This document shows, one piece after another, positions 8,476 to 16,583 of a stretch of DNA of 64,000 bases (positions are counted from its first letter, which is position 1; every line of letters starts with the position of its first letter). Origin of the DNA: CBFDCQ01 sp965603355 (GTDB lineage: Bacteria > Hydrogenedentota > CAZGCA01 > CBFDCQ01); the NCBI GenBank assembly GCA_965603355.1, contig CBFDCQ010000001.1:62001-126000 (forward strand). The letters are read 5' to 3'. The notes beneath the pieces were generated by a model. The model did no database searches and was not told the DNA's origin. It saw only the letters and a program-made list of their open reading frames with translations. The position numbers and the translations under genes are program-made.

Positions 8476-9627
8476 ATGGAGATTAGTGGTGCAACTGTCC
8501 TCGTCATTGACGACGAGGAATCGATGCGCGATTCCTGTTATCAGGCGCTGACGAAGGAGGGGTATCGTGTCGAGACGGCGGTGGACGCGGAGAGCGGCTT
8601 GCGCAAGGTGCGCGAGTTATCTCCCGACATCGTGCTCGTGGACCTCAAGATGCCCCGCGTTGGTGGAACGGAAGTGTTGAAAGAGATAACCGCAATAGAC
8701 CCGACGATCGTTGCAGTAGTGATCACGGGTTACGCAACGGTCGAATCGGCGGTCGAGGCCATGAAATGCGGCGCATACGATTTCCTTCCCAAACCTTTCA
8801 CTCCGGACGAGCTCCGAATCGTCACGAAAAGAGGCCTGGAAAAGCGACGGCTGAGTGTCGAAATGGAGGCTCTTCGCAGGGAAAATGAGAGGATGAGAGA
8901 GAACTTCGTGACGGTTGTCACGCACGAAATGAGAGCGCCGCTGGTCGCGGTCGAACAGTACCTTGAAGTGATGCTGAAAGAGATGGCGGGCGATGTCACC
9001 GAGAAGCAGAAGGAGATACTCGAGCACAGTCGCAAACGAGTCGAGTGGCTGCTTACGCTGGTGAACGAATGGCTGAGCATGTCTCGCATCCAGCGGGGGA
9101 AAATAGTCGAGAGCCTCGAGACGGTAAAGATGCGGGAACTGCTCGAAGAATCGGCCGCCCTGGTCAAGCCCCAAGCTGACGAGAAGGATATCAATATAGA
9201 GATCGAGGTGGCGAACGGAGCCGAGTCAATTGAAGGCGACATGGACGCTCTGAGCCACGTTTTCATGAATCTGGTGAGCAATGCGGTTAAGTACAACCAC
9301 GAGGAAGGTTCTGTTTGCGTCAGAGCGATTGACAAGGACGATAGCATTGCCGTGGAGGTTGAGGACACGGGCGTGGGGATTCCCGAAGGTAGCTTGCCGT
9401 TCATTTTCGATGAGTTCTTCCGGGTAAAAACCGACGAAGGGCGGCGCGTGACGGGCACGGGTCTGGGATTAACGGTTGTCAAGAGGATTGTCGAGGCCCA
9501 TCGCGGTCATGTGACCGTCAAGAGCGCTGTAGGACAAGGCACCACGTTTGTTGTGTTCTTACCGAAGAAGCAAACGATAGCGGAGCCGGGCATGGCAGAG
9601 AAGACCGGCAGCGTGAGTGAATCATAA
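8476..9627 (+). CDS. Receiver-histidine kinase hybrid heading the hydrogenase operon
   Basis: 383 residues without transmembrane segments. An N-terminal receiver has Asp56 in IVLVDLKMPRVGG and is followed by a short coiled linker (MEALRRENERMRENF). A HisKA domain carries VVTHEMRAPL (His150), and the HATPase domain has DTGVGIPEG and GTGLGLTVVKRIVEAHRG. This REC-HisKA-HATPase order suits a soluble phosphorelay kinase driven by another kinase rather than by a direct ligand. Its receiver closely resembles that of the upstream NtrC-like protein (TGYA.VE.AVEAM..GAYDF.PKPF). The stop overlaps the next ATG as TAATG, tying it to the hydrogenase genes. Together with the receiver-only protein at the operon's 3' end it probably couples hydrogenase expression or activity to a signal. 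That role is inferred from position. Confidence 0.85.
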   Translation: MEISGATVLVIDDEESMRDSCYQALTKEGYRVETAVDAESGLRKVRELSPDIVLVDLKMPRVGGTEVLKEITAIDPTIVAVVITGYATVESAVEAMKCGAYDFLPKPFTPDELRIVTKRGLEKRRLSVEMEALRRENERMRENFVTVVTHEMRAPLVAVEQYLEVMLKEMAGDVTEKQKEILEHSRKRVEWLLTLVNEWLSMSRIQRGKIVESLETVKMRELLEESAALVKPQADEKDINIEIEVANGAESIEGDMDALSHVFMNLVSNAVKYNHEEGSVCVRAIDKDDSIAVEVEDTGVGIPEGSLPFIFDEFFRVKTDEGRRVTGTGLGLTVVKRIVEAHRGHVTVKSAVGQGTTFVVFLPKKQTIAEPGMAEKTGSVSES

Positions 9628-10682
9628 TGAATACGCGGTTCATCTCTGAAGGCAATTTTGTCAGACTACTGGATCATCTGGCCGAACGCGGTCGAGTGTT
9701 CGTGGCGGAGCCGGTCGAGGACACCGGAAAGATAGCTTTTCGCGCCCGTCAAGAGGGTGAGGGTTTCGATTACACCGGTTTTCGCGCGACCCAGTCGCTC
9801 AAACCGTTCTTGTTTGTTGCGAGAGAGAAGGTGGCGGAATATCCCTGCGCGGCTGGGTCCGAGACGGTTCCTGCTGCGGAGCACGTGACCGTGGTAGGGG
9901 CGGCGGCGTGCGACCTTGCGGCGTTGAAGACCCTCGACGCAGTCTTCATCTCTGAGGATTTTACGGACTGTTTCTATGCGGAGCGGAGGGCAAACACGCT
10001 GATCATCAGCATGGAGTGCACGGATCCACGCGACAGCTGTTTTTGCACGCTCATCGGCAATAAGCCGTATCCGGAAGCCGGATATGACCTGAACCTGGCG
10101 AAGGCCGGTGCCGGATATGTCGTCGAGGTGGGGTCCGAGAAGGGAGAAAGCCTCATCGGTGAACAGGCGTCTCTGTTTAAAGATGCCTCTAAGGAAACGC
10201 TCGCCGCGCGGGACAAGGCTCGCGAAGAGGCGGCGCGTCGAGTCGAGGATATCAATCGCGGCGTTGAAGTGAGCAGGTCGCGACAAGAGATCCTGAAGCA
10301 CGCTCCGGAAGATGAGGAATGGCACTCTCACGTGCAAACCTGCGTCGAGTGTGCAGCCTGCCTCTTCTGCTGTCCGACGTGTCACTGCTTCTTGCTTTAC
10401 GACCAGAAGGGCGCGGAGAACTTCGAGCGGTTGAAGGTCTGGGACGCCTGTGTGTATGCAGGATACTCGCGCATGGCGGGTGGCGGGACGCCTAGAGCGT
10501 TTCTCGTGGAACGGTTCAGACACCGCTACGCGCACAAGTTCGACCAGATTGTCGAGAGGCACGGTATTGAAGGTTGTTCGGGCTGCGGCAGGTGCATAGA
10601 AGCCTGTCCCGGCAACATTGACATGCGCAAAGTGTTCAAAGCCCTTGACTCTGCGGCGTTAACCGAGAAGGTTGCGAGATGA
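9627..10682 (+). CDS. 4Fe-4S electron-transfer subunit, sulfhydrogenase beta (HydB)/AsrA-like
   Basis: 351 residues. A large N-terminal domain contains CTDPRDSCFC. Two cysteine clusters follow: CVECAACLFCCPTCHCF (about residues 239-255) and CSGCGRCIEACPGNIDM near the C-terminus. This layout matches HydB of archaeal sulfhydrogenases and AsrA of anaerobic sulfite reductase. In those enzymes the protein relays electrons between an NAD(P)H-oxidising flavoprotein and the catalytic subunits. The following gene is exactly that flavoprotein partner and overlaps it by ATGA. Placement at the head of a membrane hydrogenase operon suggests a pyridine-nucleotide-linked arm. The exact partner is inferred. 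Confidence 0.8.
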   Translation: MNTRFISEGNFVRLLDHLAERGRVFVAEPVEDTGKIAFRARQEGEGFDYTGFRATQSLKPFLFVAREKVAEYPCAAGSETVPAAEHVTVVGAAACDLAALKTLDAVFISEDFTDCFYAERRANTLIISMECTDPRDSCFCTLIGNKPYPEAGYDLNLAKAGAGYVVEVGSEKGESLIGEQASLFKDASKETLAARDKAREEAARRVEDINRGVEVSRSRQEILKHAPEDEEWHSHVQTCVECAACLFCCPTCHCFLLYDQKGAENFERLKVWDACVYAGYSRMAGGGTPRAFLVERFRHRYAHKFDQIVERHGIEGCSGCGRCIEACPGNIDMRKVFKALDSAALTEKVAR

Positions 10683-11494
10683 ACAATCTGTATTCCCCGA
10701 TTCAGGCGCAAATCGAGGAAATCATAAAAGAGACGCCGACCAACAAGACGTTCGTCATTCGGCCGGAAGCGCCGATACGTTTCAAGGCGGGCCAGTTCAT
10801 GCAGCTCACGGTACCAGGCATGGGCGAGGCGCCGTTCACCCCCTCATCGTCGCCGGCCGTGACCGAGAAGATGGAGATCACCATACTCAAGACCGGCACG
10901 GTGACCGATGTGCTCCACACGATGCAAGCGGGAGATAACGTCGGATTGCGCGGCCCGTTCGGGAAAGGCTACCCGCTGGACAAGTTCGAGAACAAGGAGG
11001 TCCTGGTGGTCGGTGGCGGAGTGGGACTGGCCCCTCTGAGATCACTGATTCTGGCTATGTTCGAGGATATGGGAAAGTATAAGCGGCTCTCGATAAAATA
11101 TGGTGCGAAGACGCCGGAGGAGCTGCTTTTCAGGACGAGTTTCGACGAATGGTCCAAGAAGCCGCAAACGGATCTTACCGTAACCATCGACGTTCCGGCG
11201 CCCGGATGGGAGGGCAAGGTAGGGCTCGTCACGAGCCTGCTGGACGATGTCGACGTGGACAAGCCCAACAGCTATGTCGTCTCCTGCGGGCCGGGCATCA
11301 TGCTGCGGTTCGTGACGTATAAGCTTCTCGAAATCGGATTCGAGCCGGAACAGATATACTTGTCGATGAACAGGAAAATGAGCTGCGGTGTCGGCAAGTG
11401 CGGCAGATGCGAGGTCGGACCGTACTATCTATGCAAAGACGGTCCGGATATGAACTACGCGAAGATTAAGGACGTGCCAAACGTTTTCAGTTGA
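10679..11494 (+). CDS. FAD/NAD(P)-binding oxidoreductase, sulfhydrogenase gamma (HydG)/AsrB-like
   Basis: 271 residues of the ferredoxin-NADP reductase fold. The FAD part includes FKAGQFMQLTVPG and the RxYS-equivalent APFTPSSSP. The nucleotide-binding part includes VLVVGGGVGLAPLRSLI and VVSCGPGIMLRF. A C-terminal cysteine motif, MSCGVGKCGRC followed by YYLCKDGP, binds [2Fe-2S] in the PyrK/HydG/AsrB family. It should exchange electrons between NAD(P)H and the FeS subunit encoded just upstream. NADH versus NADPH preference cannot be read from the sequence. The start overlaps the previous stop (ATGA), so translation is probably coupled. Confidence 0.85.
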   Translation: MNNLYSPIQAQIEEIIKETPTNKTFVIRPEAPIRFKAGQFMQLTVPGMGEAPFTPSSSPAVTEKMEITILKTGTVTDVLHTMQAGDNVGLRGPFGKGYPLDKFENKEVLVVGGGVGLAPLRSLILAMFEDMGKYKRLSIKYGAKTPEELLFRTSFDEWSKKPQTDLTVTIDVPAPGWEGKVGLVTSLLDDVDVDKPNSYVVSCGPGIMLRFVTYKLLEIGFEPEQIYLSMNRKMSCGVGKCGRCEVGPYYLCKDGPDMNYAKIKDVPNVFS

Positions 11495-11518
11495 GGGAAC
11501 CTCGAACAGGTAGTTGAG

Positions 11519-12937
11519 ATGGTTGAGTCAAGAAAAAACATTTGCCTTCTCTGCTCGCTCGGTTGCGGCCTGATAGTTGATCTGGAATGCGACGAGCCGG
11601 TCAACCTCGAGTATGACACGGAAAATGGCGTGAACCGAGGCAAACTGTGCGCGAAAGGTAATTACATTCTGGAGCTGCTGAACGACCCCTTGCGTCTTGA
11701 TGTGCCCAAGAAAGACGGCAAACCGATCAGGTGGGAACAGGCGGCAGATGAGGTGGCGGATGCCCTGCGTGCCGTTCAGGGCGGCAAGACTGCGGCCGTC
11801 GTGCTCTCCGGTGATGCGTCGTGCGAGGACGTCGGGTTGGCCTTTGCGTTTGCAGCCGATTGCACCGGAGCCGGCAAAGCTGCGATAAGTCTCCCCACCG
11901 GCGACGATAAGGTGGTGTCAGCACTCGCGGAAACGTCCGGCGGCGTTGCGCAGGCCACTCTGGACGATGTCGAGAACTCCGTGTGCACGATCGCCGTGGG
12001 GGATCCGTTTGCCAGATGTCCCGTTATAGCCGGGAGAGTTCTTGCCGCGCGAAATGCGGCCCGCGAGAACTCTCTCAACGTGGTCTCTCGAGAGAGCAAC
12101 ATGACGTCGCGGTTCGCTGCGACCCACCTCCTTGGACCCGAGCGAGATAGCATGCTGGATCTTGTTGCCGCAGTGGTGGAGGCGCGGGGCGGCGCGAAGG
12201 AAAAGTGGTTGAATCAACTGGTCAAGGGCGTGGATGCCGGTTCGGACGCGCAGAAATTGGCGAAGAGCTTCGTTGAGTCCGAGCGGGCGGTAGTGGTGTT
12301 GTCCACGGACGATCCGGTGGTCGCACAACTGGCGAACGCTCTCGTCAAGGCTGCCGGCGACACGAAGGGACTTTTCGCGCTGCACGATTACGGTAACGCG
12401 CGCAGTATTGCGGAGATTTCATCCGGTGACGTTTCGGCCGAGGACGTGATCAAGTCTGCGGCCCGTGGGGAGATAGAGGTTCTGCTCGTACTGGGGGCAG
12501 ATCTCGTGTCGTCATATCCGAACCTGGATGTGAACGGAGCGCTGTCTGAAGTGCAACTGCTTGTTGCGGGAGCACCGTTTCCGAACAAGACGACATCTCT
12601 GGCCGGCATGGTTCTGCCGACTGCGCTGTGGATCGAGCAGGATGGCACGTTCAATGGTGCTCAATGCCAGCGGGTCGTCGCCCCACCTGGAGGTGCAATG
12701 TCGTATGGCGACATACTGAAGGCCGTCGCCAAAGCGACGGGCGTTGAGTTGCGTGCACACGAAGCGCCAGAAGCGCTCGCGGAAGCGGCCCTTGACGAGG
12801 GCAAGGCGGCGGCAATTGCTAAAGCGGCTCGCGAGGAGGCAGTGACATCACCCGTCGTGTCGACGGCAACGTGTTTTGCGGACGGTTCCCTAACGGACAG
12901 AGTGAGTTGGGTTAAGATGGTAGAAAGAGTTCCGTGA
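11519..12937 (+). CDS. NuoG/formate dehydrogenase-like iron-sulfur protein lacking the C-terminal Mo-cofactor domain
   Basis: 472 residues. The N-terminal molybdopterin-oxidoreductase Fe4S4 domain reads CLLCSLGCGL and then GKLCAKGNY, giving four cysteines. The middle resembles the molybdopterin-fold domains of FdhA, FwdB and NuoG (IRWEQAADEVADALRA; later LPTALWIEQDGTFNGAQCQRV). Catalytic relatives are usually 650-900 residues and end in a cofactor-binding domain, which is missing here. No Cys, Sec or Ser ligand is evident at the expected position after the cluster domain. A structural or electron-transfer role like that of NuoG is more likely than formate oxidation. It ends at 12937, immediately before the next ATG at 12938. 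Confidence 0.7.
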   Translation: MVESRKNICLLCSLGCGLIVDLECDEPVNLEYDTENGVNRGKLCAKGNYILELLNDPLRLDVPKKDGKPIRWEQAADEVADALRAVQGGKTAAVVLSGDASCEDVGLAFAFAADCTGAGKAAISLPTGDDKVVSALAETSGGVAQATLDDVENSVCTIAVGDPFARCPVIAGRVLAARNAARENSLNVVSRESNMTSRFAATHLLGPERDSMLDLVAAVVEARGGAKEKWLNQLVKGVDAGSDAQKLAKSFVESERAVVVLSTDDPVVAQLANALVKAAGDTKGLFALHDYGNARSIAEISSGDVSAEDVIKSAARGEIEVLLVLGADLVSSYPNLDVNGALSEVQLLVAGAPFPNKTTSLAGMVLPTALWIEQDGTFNGAQCQRVVAPPGGAMSYGDILKAVAKATGVELRAHEAPEALAEAALDEGKAAAIAKAAREEAVTSPVVSTATCFADGSLTDRVSWVKMVERVP

Positions 12938-13426
12938 ATGAAGAAGCTGTTTGTAGATCTCGATCTCTGCATAGGATGTCAAGCACATAGCGTCGCCTGC
13001 AGTCGCGTAAACCACGACATCCTGACGATGCAGAGCGGCGAGATACCGGAGGAAGGCACGCTGCCTGTCGTGTGCAGACACTGCGAGACCGCCGCGTGCG
13101 TCGCTGCTTGTCCGAACGAGTCGATGAAGAAGCACGAGGACGGCATCGTTAGGAGAAACATGGCGACATGCACCGGCTGCATGAGCTGTACGCTGGCGTG
13201 CCCGTTCGGGACGCTGACTCGCGGCATGAGACTGGCCCGGCACTCGTCGAGCAAGTGCGACCTGTGCGCGCCGAGGGTAGAACGCGGGCTTGAACCCGCC
13301 TGCGTTGCGACGTGTCCCACAAGCGCGCTACAGTTTAGAGAGGTTGAAGAGGTCTACGAGGCGAAAGACGTTCTCGTGGTGGGAGCACATACAATCGGAC
13401 ATAGCCCGTACATAAGGAGAGCCTAG
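12938..13426 (+). CDS. HycB/CooF-like polyferredoxin with a substituted cluster ligand
   Basis: 162 residues with four cysteine clusters in the HycB/HydN/CooF arrangement: CIGCQAHSVAC near the start, CRHCETAACVAACP, CTGCMSCTLACP and CDLCAPR with CVATCP. In the first motif the usual third cysteine (CxxCxxCxxxC) is histidine. Such subunits pass electrons from a partner oxidoreductase to a group 4 hydrogenase. Here it lies between the flavin/NuoG-like genes and the hydrogenase core, consistent with a bridge. The stop codon TAG at 13424-13426 runs straight into a small hairpin. Confidence 0.85.
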   Translation: MKKLFVDLDLCIGCQAHSVACSRVNHDILTMQSGEIPEEGTLPVVCRHCETAACVAACPNESMKKHEDGIVRRNMATCTGCMSCTLACPFGTLTRGMRLARHSSSKCDLCAPRVERGLEPACVATCPTSALQFREVEEVYEAKDVLVVGAHTIGHSPYIRRA

Positions 13427-13440
13427 CGGGAGAAGCCCGC
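13426..13440 (+). repeat. Intercistronic hairpin after the polyferredoxin gene
   Basis: GCGGG and CCCGC arms around a 5-base loop, beginning on the last base of the stop codon. There is no T tract, so it is more likely an mRNA stability or processing structure than a terminator inside this operon. Confidence 0.35.
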
Positions 13441-13457
13441 GTGAATTGGTGAGGATG

Positions 13458-14384
13458 ATGAGTGCATTTGGCGTACCATATTTCCTGGCTGTGTTCGCCG
13501 TAACGGCTGTTGTAGGACTGGTGACGAGCTGGGTGGACAGAAAAGTCACCGCGCGGGTGCAAGCGCGGGTTGGTCCGCCGTGGTTCCAACCGTTTGCGGA
13601 TTTCGTGAAGCTGCTAGGCAAAGAGACGCTCGTGCCCGAAGGCAGCCGTCAGAAAGGCTTCCTCGTCGCGCCGCTGTTGGCACTCGTTGGCGTGTCGCTT
13701 GGCGCGGCGGCGCTCGTGTCAGGAGGTGTACTTGGCAAGGAAGGCTTTATCGGAGACATAGTAGTTGTGCTGTACCTGCTCACGATACCGTCAGCGGCGC
13801 TGATACTCGGCGCGGCCTCGACCGGCAACCCTATGGCGTCTGTCGGGGCGAGTCGCGAGATGAAGCTCATACTCGCGTACGAGCTGCCGTTCCTTATCGT
13901 AGTGCTTACGGCCGTGTACAAAGCGCAGGCCGGTTTCATGATCGACAAGATCGTGGACTACCAGGCTCAGAACGGCGCGTTCATATGGAGCATTTCGGGA
14001 GTCATCGGGTTCATCGTTGCGATACTGTGCATTCAGGGCAAGCTGGGGTTGGTGCCGTTTGACGCGCCGGAGGCTGAGCAGGAGTTGATGGGCGGTGTTC
14101 TTACAGAGTACTCCGGCGTCCCGCTGGCGCTGTTCAAGCTCAGCAAAGCGATGATGCTGAGCGTTCTGACAGTCTTTCTGGCGGTCATATTCTTTGGCGG
14201 AATGCAATTCAAGGGCATCGATATCCTGTGGAGTATCTTGAAGTATCTCGTGCCGGTAGTGCTGGTGGTCTTGATCAGAAACACGAACCCGAGGTTGAGG
14301 ATTGACCAGATAATGAAGCTGTTCTGGGGTCCGCTTACGGTGCTGGCCCTGATCGCTCTGTTGCTGGCAAGGTTCAACCTCTGA
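13458..14384 (+). CDS. Membrane subunit H of group 4 hydrogenase (EchB/HycD/NuoH-like)
   Basis: About 308 residues with roughly eight hydrophobic segments. It carries family features such as WVDRKVTARVQARVGPPWFQPFADFVKLLGKE near the N-terminus and an internal LVPFDAPEAEQELMGGVLTEYSG loop, which is the hallmark of NuoH/EchB proteins. This subunit anchors the catalytic module to the antiporter-like pump. Two adjacent ATGs are possible. I chose 13458 because GGTGAGG gives it the better spacing, though 13455 or an upstream GTG/TTG cannot be excluded. The catalytic small, NuoC-like and large subunits follow at short spacing. Confidence 0.9.
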   Translation: MSAFGVPYFLAVFAVTAVVGLVTSWVDRKVTARVQARVGPPWFQPFADFVKLLGKETLVPEGSRQKGFLVAPLLALVGVSLGAAALVSGGVLGKEGFIGDIVVVLYLLTIPSAALILGAASTGNPMASVGASREMKLILAYELPFLIVVLTAVYKAQAGFMIDKIVDYQAQNGAFIWSISGVIGFIVAILCIQGKLGLVPFDAPEAEQELMGGVLTEYSGVPLALFKLSKAMMLSVLTVFLAVIFFGGMQFKGIDILWSILKYLVPVVLVVLIRNTNPRLRIDQIMKLFWGPLTVLALIALLLARFNL

Positions 14385-14404
14385 TCTTTATGGAGTGAAG
14401 CGTT

Positions 14405-14836
14405 ATGAGCGTTAAGATGTGGGGACTGAAGAAGTCGCCCTGGGTGTACCACGTAGCGCTGTCACCCTGCAATAACTGCGACATAGAGATACTCGACCTG
14501 CTGACTCCGAGATTCGATGTGGAACGTTTTGGAATAAAGCTCGTGGGCAGTCCCAGACACGCTGACGCCCTGCTTGTTACCGGATCCGTAAACCGGCACG
14601 TTCTCCCCAGGTTTGTCGAGCTATACAAGCAGACGGCGAAACCGTGCGTGGTGTTCGCGATAGGCTCCTGCGGTCTGTCATCGACTATGTTCAGAGATAA
14701 CTACAACATCGTCGGCCCCATTGACAAGGTCGTGAGACAGATCGATCCTAACGCCATCATCGCGTACGTGCCGGGATGTCCGCCAAAACCGGAGGCGATG
14801 ATCTCCGGAGTGGTCAAGGCGCTGAGCGTGTTATAG
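14405..14836 (+). CDS. [NiFe] hydrogenase small subunit (EchC/MbhJ/NuoB-like)
   Basis: 143 residues, the short form typical of group 4 enzymes. Cysteines for the proximal [4Fe-4S] cluster are visible as SPCNNCDIE, GSCG and PGCPPKPE. It receives or delivers electrons next to the Ni-Fe site of the large subunit at 15301-16533. There is no signal peptide and there are no additional clusters, as expected for cytoplasm-facing energy-converting hydrogenases. Confidence 0.9.
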   Translation: MSVKMWGLKKSPWVYHVALSPCNNCDIEILDLLTPRFDVERFGIKLVGSPRHADALLVTGSVNRHVLPRFVELYKQTAKPCVVFAIGSCGLSSTMFRDNYNIVGPIDKVVRQIDPNAIIAYVPGCPPKPEAMISGVVKALSVL

Positions 14837-14848
14837 GAGAGGTGAAGT

Positions 14849-15304
14849 ATGAGTGGTAGCGTCGCGCTGACAGCGGTCAAAGAGAGCATGCCGGCAAAGA
14901 TTTTGGAAATCGTGGAGAGATCTCCCGCGCGCGCATACGTATACATTGCGCCGGAGGAGATAGTCGCAGCGTCGCGGTTCATGTTCGAGGAGTGCGGTGT
15001 GCGGCTCGCCACGGTGTCCGGTGTAGACACGAGGAGCGGCATCGAGCTGGTTTACCATTGGATGAGCGCGAAGGACCATCAGTTCATCATGATCAAGACA
15101 AAAGTCAAGAAACCGTTCCCGGAAATAGACTCGGTCGGCTCGTTTCTGCCGGCGGCGGTTTGGATTGAGAGGGAAATCCACGACATTCTGGGTGTGGTTT
15201 TCAGAGGGCACCCTGATTTCAGGAAACTCATTCTTTCAGATGATTGGCCTGAGGGAATCCACCCCTATAAGCGCGGCGTGAGATTCGGGGAGTTTAAGGC
15301 ATGA
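14849..15304 (+). CDS. NuoC/EchD/MbhK-like hydrogenase subunit (30-kDa family)
   Basis: 151 residues. The C-terminal half carries the family signature VWIEREIHDILGVVFRGHPD and then LILSDDWPEGIHPYKRG, matching the 30-kDa subunit family of complex I and group 4 hydrogenases. It is a structural partner of the large subunit. Its stop overlaps the large-subunit start as ATGA, giving translational coupling. The ribosome-binding site GGAGAGGTGAAGT precedes the ATG. Confidence 0.88.
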   Translation: MSGSVALTAVKESMPAKILEIVERSPARAYVYIAPEEIVAASRFMFEECGVRLATVSGVDTRSGIELVYHWMSAKDHQFIMIKTKVKKPFPEIDSVGSFLPAAVWIEREIHDILGVVFRGHPDFRKLILSDDWPEGIHPYKRGVRFGEFKA

Positions 15305-16533
15305 AAAGGACGATAGTACCGCTCGGCCCGTTTCACCCTCTGCTGGAGGAGGCGGAGCATTTTCAGCTTTACGTCGAGGGTGAAACTGTCGTTGACATAG
15401 ACATGCGCATCGGCTACATGCACCGTGGAATTGAGAAGATGAGCCAGTACAAGACGTTCGACCAAGTACCTTTCACCGTCGAGCGCATCTGCGGCATCTG
15501 CTCCACCTCCCACCCGATAGCCTATGTGAACGCCGTGGAGGACCTCGCGGGAATAGAGATCCCAGAGAGAGCGAAGTATATCAGGAACATCGTCGCCGAG
15601 CTTGAACGGTTGCATAGTCACATGTTATGGGTGGGACTCGCCGGTCACTTCATCGGGTACGATACGGTGTTCATGTGGGCCTGGAAATATCGGGAGCCGA
15701 TTCTCGACATCTTCGAGCTAATAAGCGGCAATCGCAACCATTATGCTATGATGAAGCCCGGCGGTGTCAGACGCGACATCAAGGAGGAGGATTTCCCTGC
15801 GATAATCTCGATGCTCGACACGCTGGCTAAGGGCAATGAGCTTTTCACCGGCGCGGTCGTGGATGACCCGGTAATTCACGCGAGGACAAAAGGCGTCGGA
15901 ATCCTGAGTAAGGAGGATGCGATTTCCTACGGTACTGTCGGGCCCACTGTGCGAGGTTCGGACATATCTGATGATATTCGGACGGATGACCCGTACGCGG
16001 GTTACGACCTGGTCGATTGGGACGTGATCACGTACGAGGGAGGAGACGTGTTCGCCAAAGCGGCAGTAAGGTTGCTGGAGAACTTCGAGTCGATCAAGAT
16101 CATAAGGCAAAGCCTCGAGAAGATGCCGCCCGGACCGATTGAGACGGAAGTCAGGGAAATACCGCCCGGCGAGGGCGTCGGTCACGCGGAAGCGCCGCGC
16201 GGCGAGGTGTTCCATTATGTGCGCAGCGACGGGTCGGCCTGTCCCGTGCGACACAAGATTCGCGCGCCAAGCTTCGTGAACATACCGTCGTTCAAAGCTA
16301 CCTGCATCGGCGAGACTATAGCCGATGTCGCTCTTATCACGGCTTCGGTTGACCCGTGCTATTGCTGCACCGAACGGATGGCGGTGGTTGACCGACAAAC
16401 TGAGGACGTTCTCATGTCCGGCGAAGAGTTGGTGCGCATGAGCCGGGAGAAGACCAAAGAGATCAAGGAGGGGCTTGGGCAGGAAACGCCCATTGACAAG
16501 CTTGCCCGTAAACTGCAGAGAGGAGAGTTGTAG
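15301..16533 (+). CDS. Group 4 [NiFe] hydrogenase catalytic large subunit (EchE/MbhL-like)
   Basis: 410 residues. Both nickel-binding motifs are intact. The N-terminal one is RICGICSTSH (Cys64 and Cys67) and the C-terminal one is DPCYCCTERM (Cys353 and Cys356, with an extra Cys355 between them). NuoD of respiratory complex I lacks these pairs, so a true hydrogenase is indicated rather than a ferredoxin:quinone enzyme. Also seen are GPFHPLLEEAEHFQLYVEGE and MHRGIEK, common to the family. Reactions: proton reduction or H2 oxidation coupled to ion pumping by the following membrane subunits. The TAG stop lies at the first bases of a palindromic repeat. No hyp maturation genes are in the window. 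Confidence 0.93.
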   Translation: MKRTIVPLGPFHPLLEEAEHFQLYVEGETVVDIDMRIGYMHRGIEKMSQYKTFDQVPFTVERICGICSTSHPIAYVNAVEDLAGIEIPERAKYIRNIVAELERLHSHMLWVGLAGHFIGYDTVFMWAWKYREPILDIFELISGNRNHYAMMKPGGVRRDIKEEDFPAIISMLDTLAKGNELFTGAVVDDPVIHARTKGVGILSKEDAISYGTVGPTVRGSDISDDIRTDDPYAGYDLVDWDVITYEGGDVFAKAAVRLLENFESIKIIRQSLEKMPPGPIETEVREIPPGEGVGHAEAPRGEVFHYVRSDGSACPVRHKIRAPSFVNIPSFKATCIGETIADVALITASVDPCYCCTERMAVVDRQTEDVLMSGEELVRMSREKTKEIKEGLGQETPIDKLARKLQRGEL

Positions 16534-16570
16534 GGGCGGTCGCCTCTGGCGACCTGCGCCCTCGCGAGGG
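16531..16570 (+). repeat. Palindromic repeat element inside the hydrogenase operon
   Basis: Two adjacent hairpins: GGTCGCC (16538-16544) and GGCGACC (16548-16554) with a 3-base loop, then the perfect 12-base palindrome CCCTCGCGAGGG (16559-16570). The element begins TAGGGGCGG, and its TAG is the stop codon of the large subunit. Its 3' end contributes GAGGGTGG (16566-16573), placed like a ribosome-binding site for the ATG at 16584. The segment GGGGCGGTCGCC...GGCGACCTG recurs at 55050-55069. Confidence 0.6.
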
Positions 16571-16583
16571 TGGAACAAATAGA

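Noticed and set aside
11519..12937. Possibility of a functional formate dehydrogenase (formate hydrogenlyase complex)
   Set aside because: The protein is too short, lacks the C-terminal Mo-cofactor domain and shows no catalytic Cys/Sec, so a formate-oxidising role is not supported.
15301..16533. Possibility that the large subunit is a complex I NuoD rather than a hydrogenase
   Set aside because: Both CxxC nickel-ligand pairs are intact (RICGIC and DPCYCC), whereas NuoD proteins have lost them.
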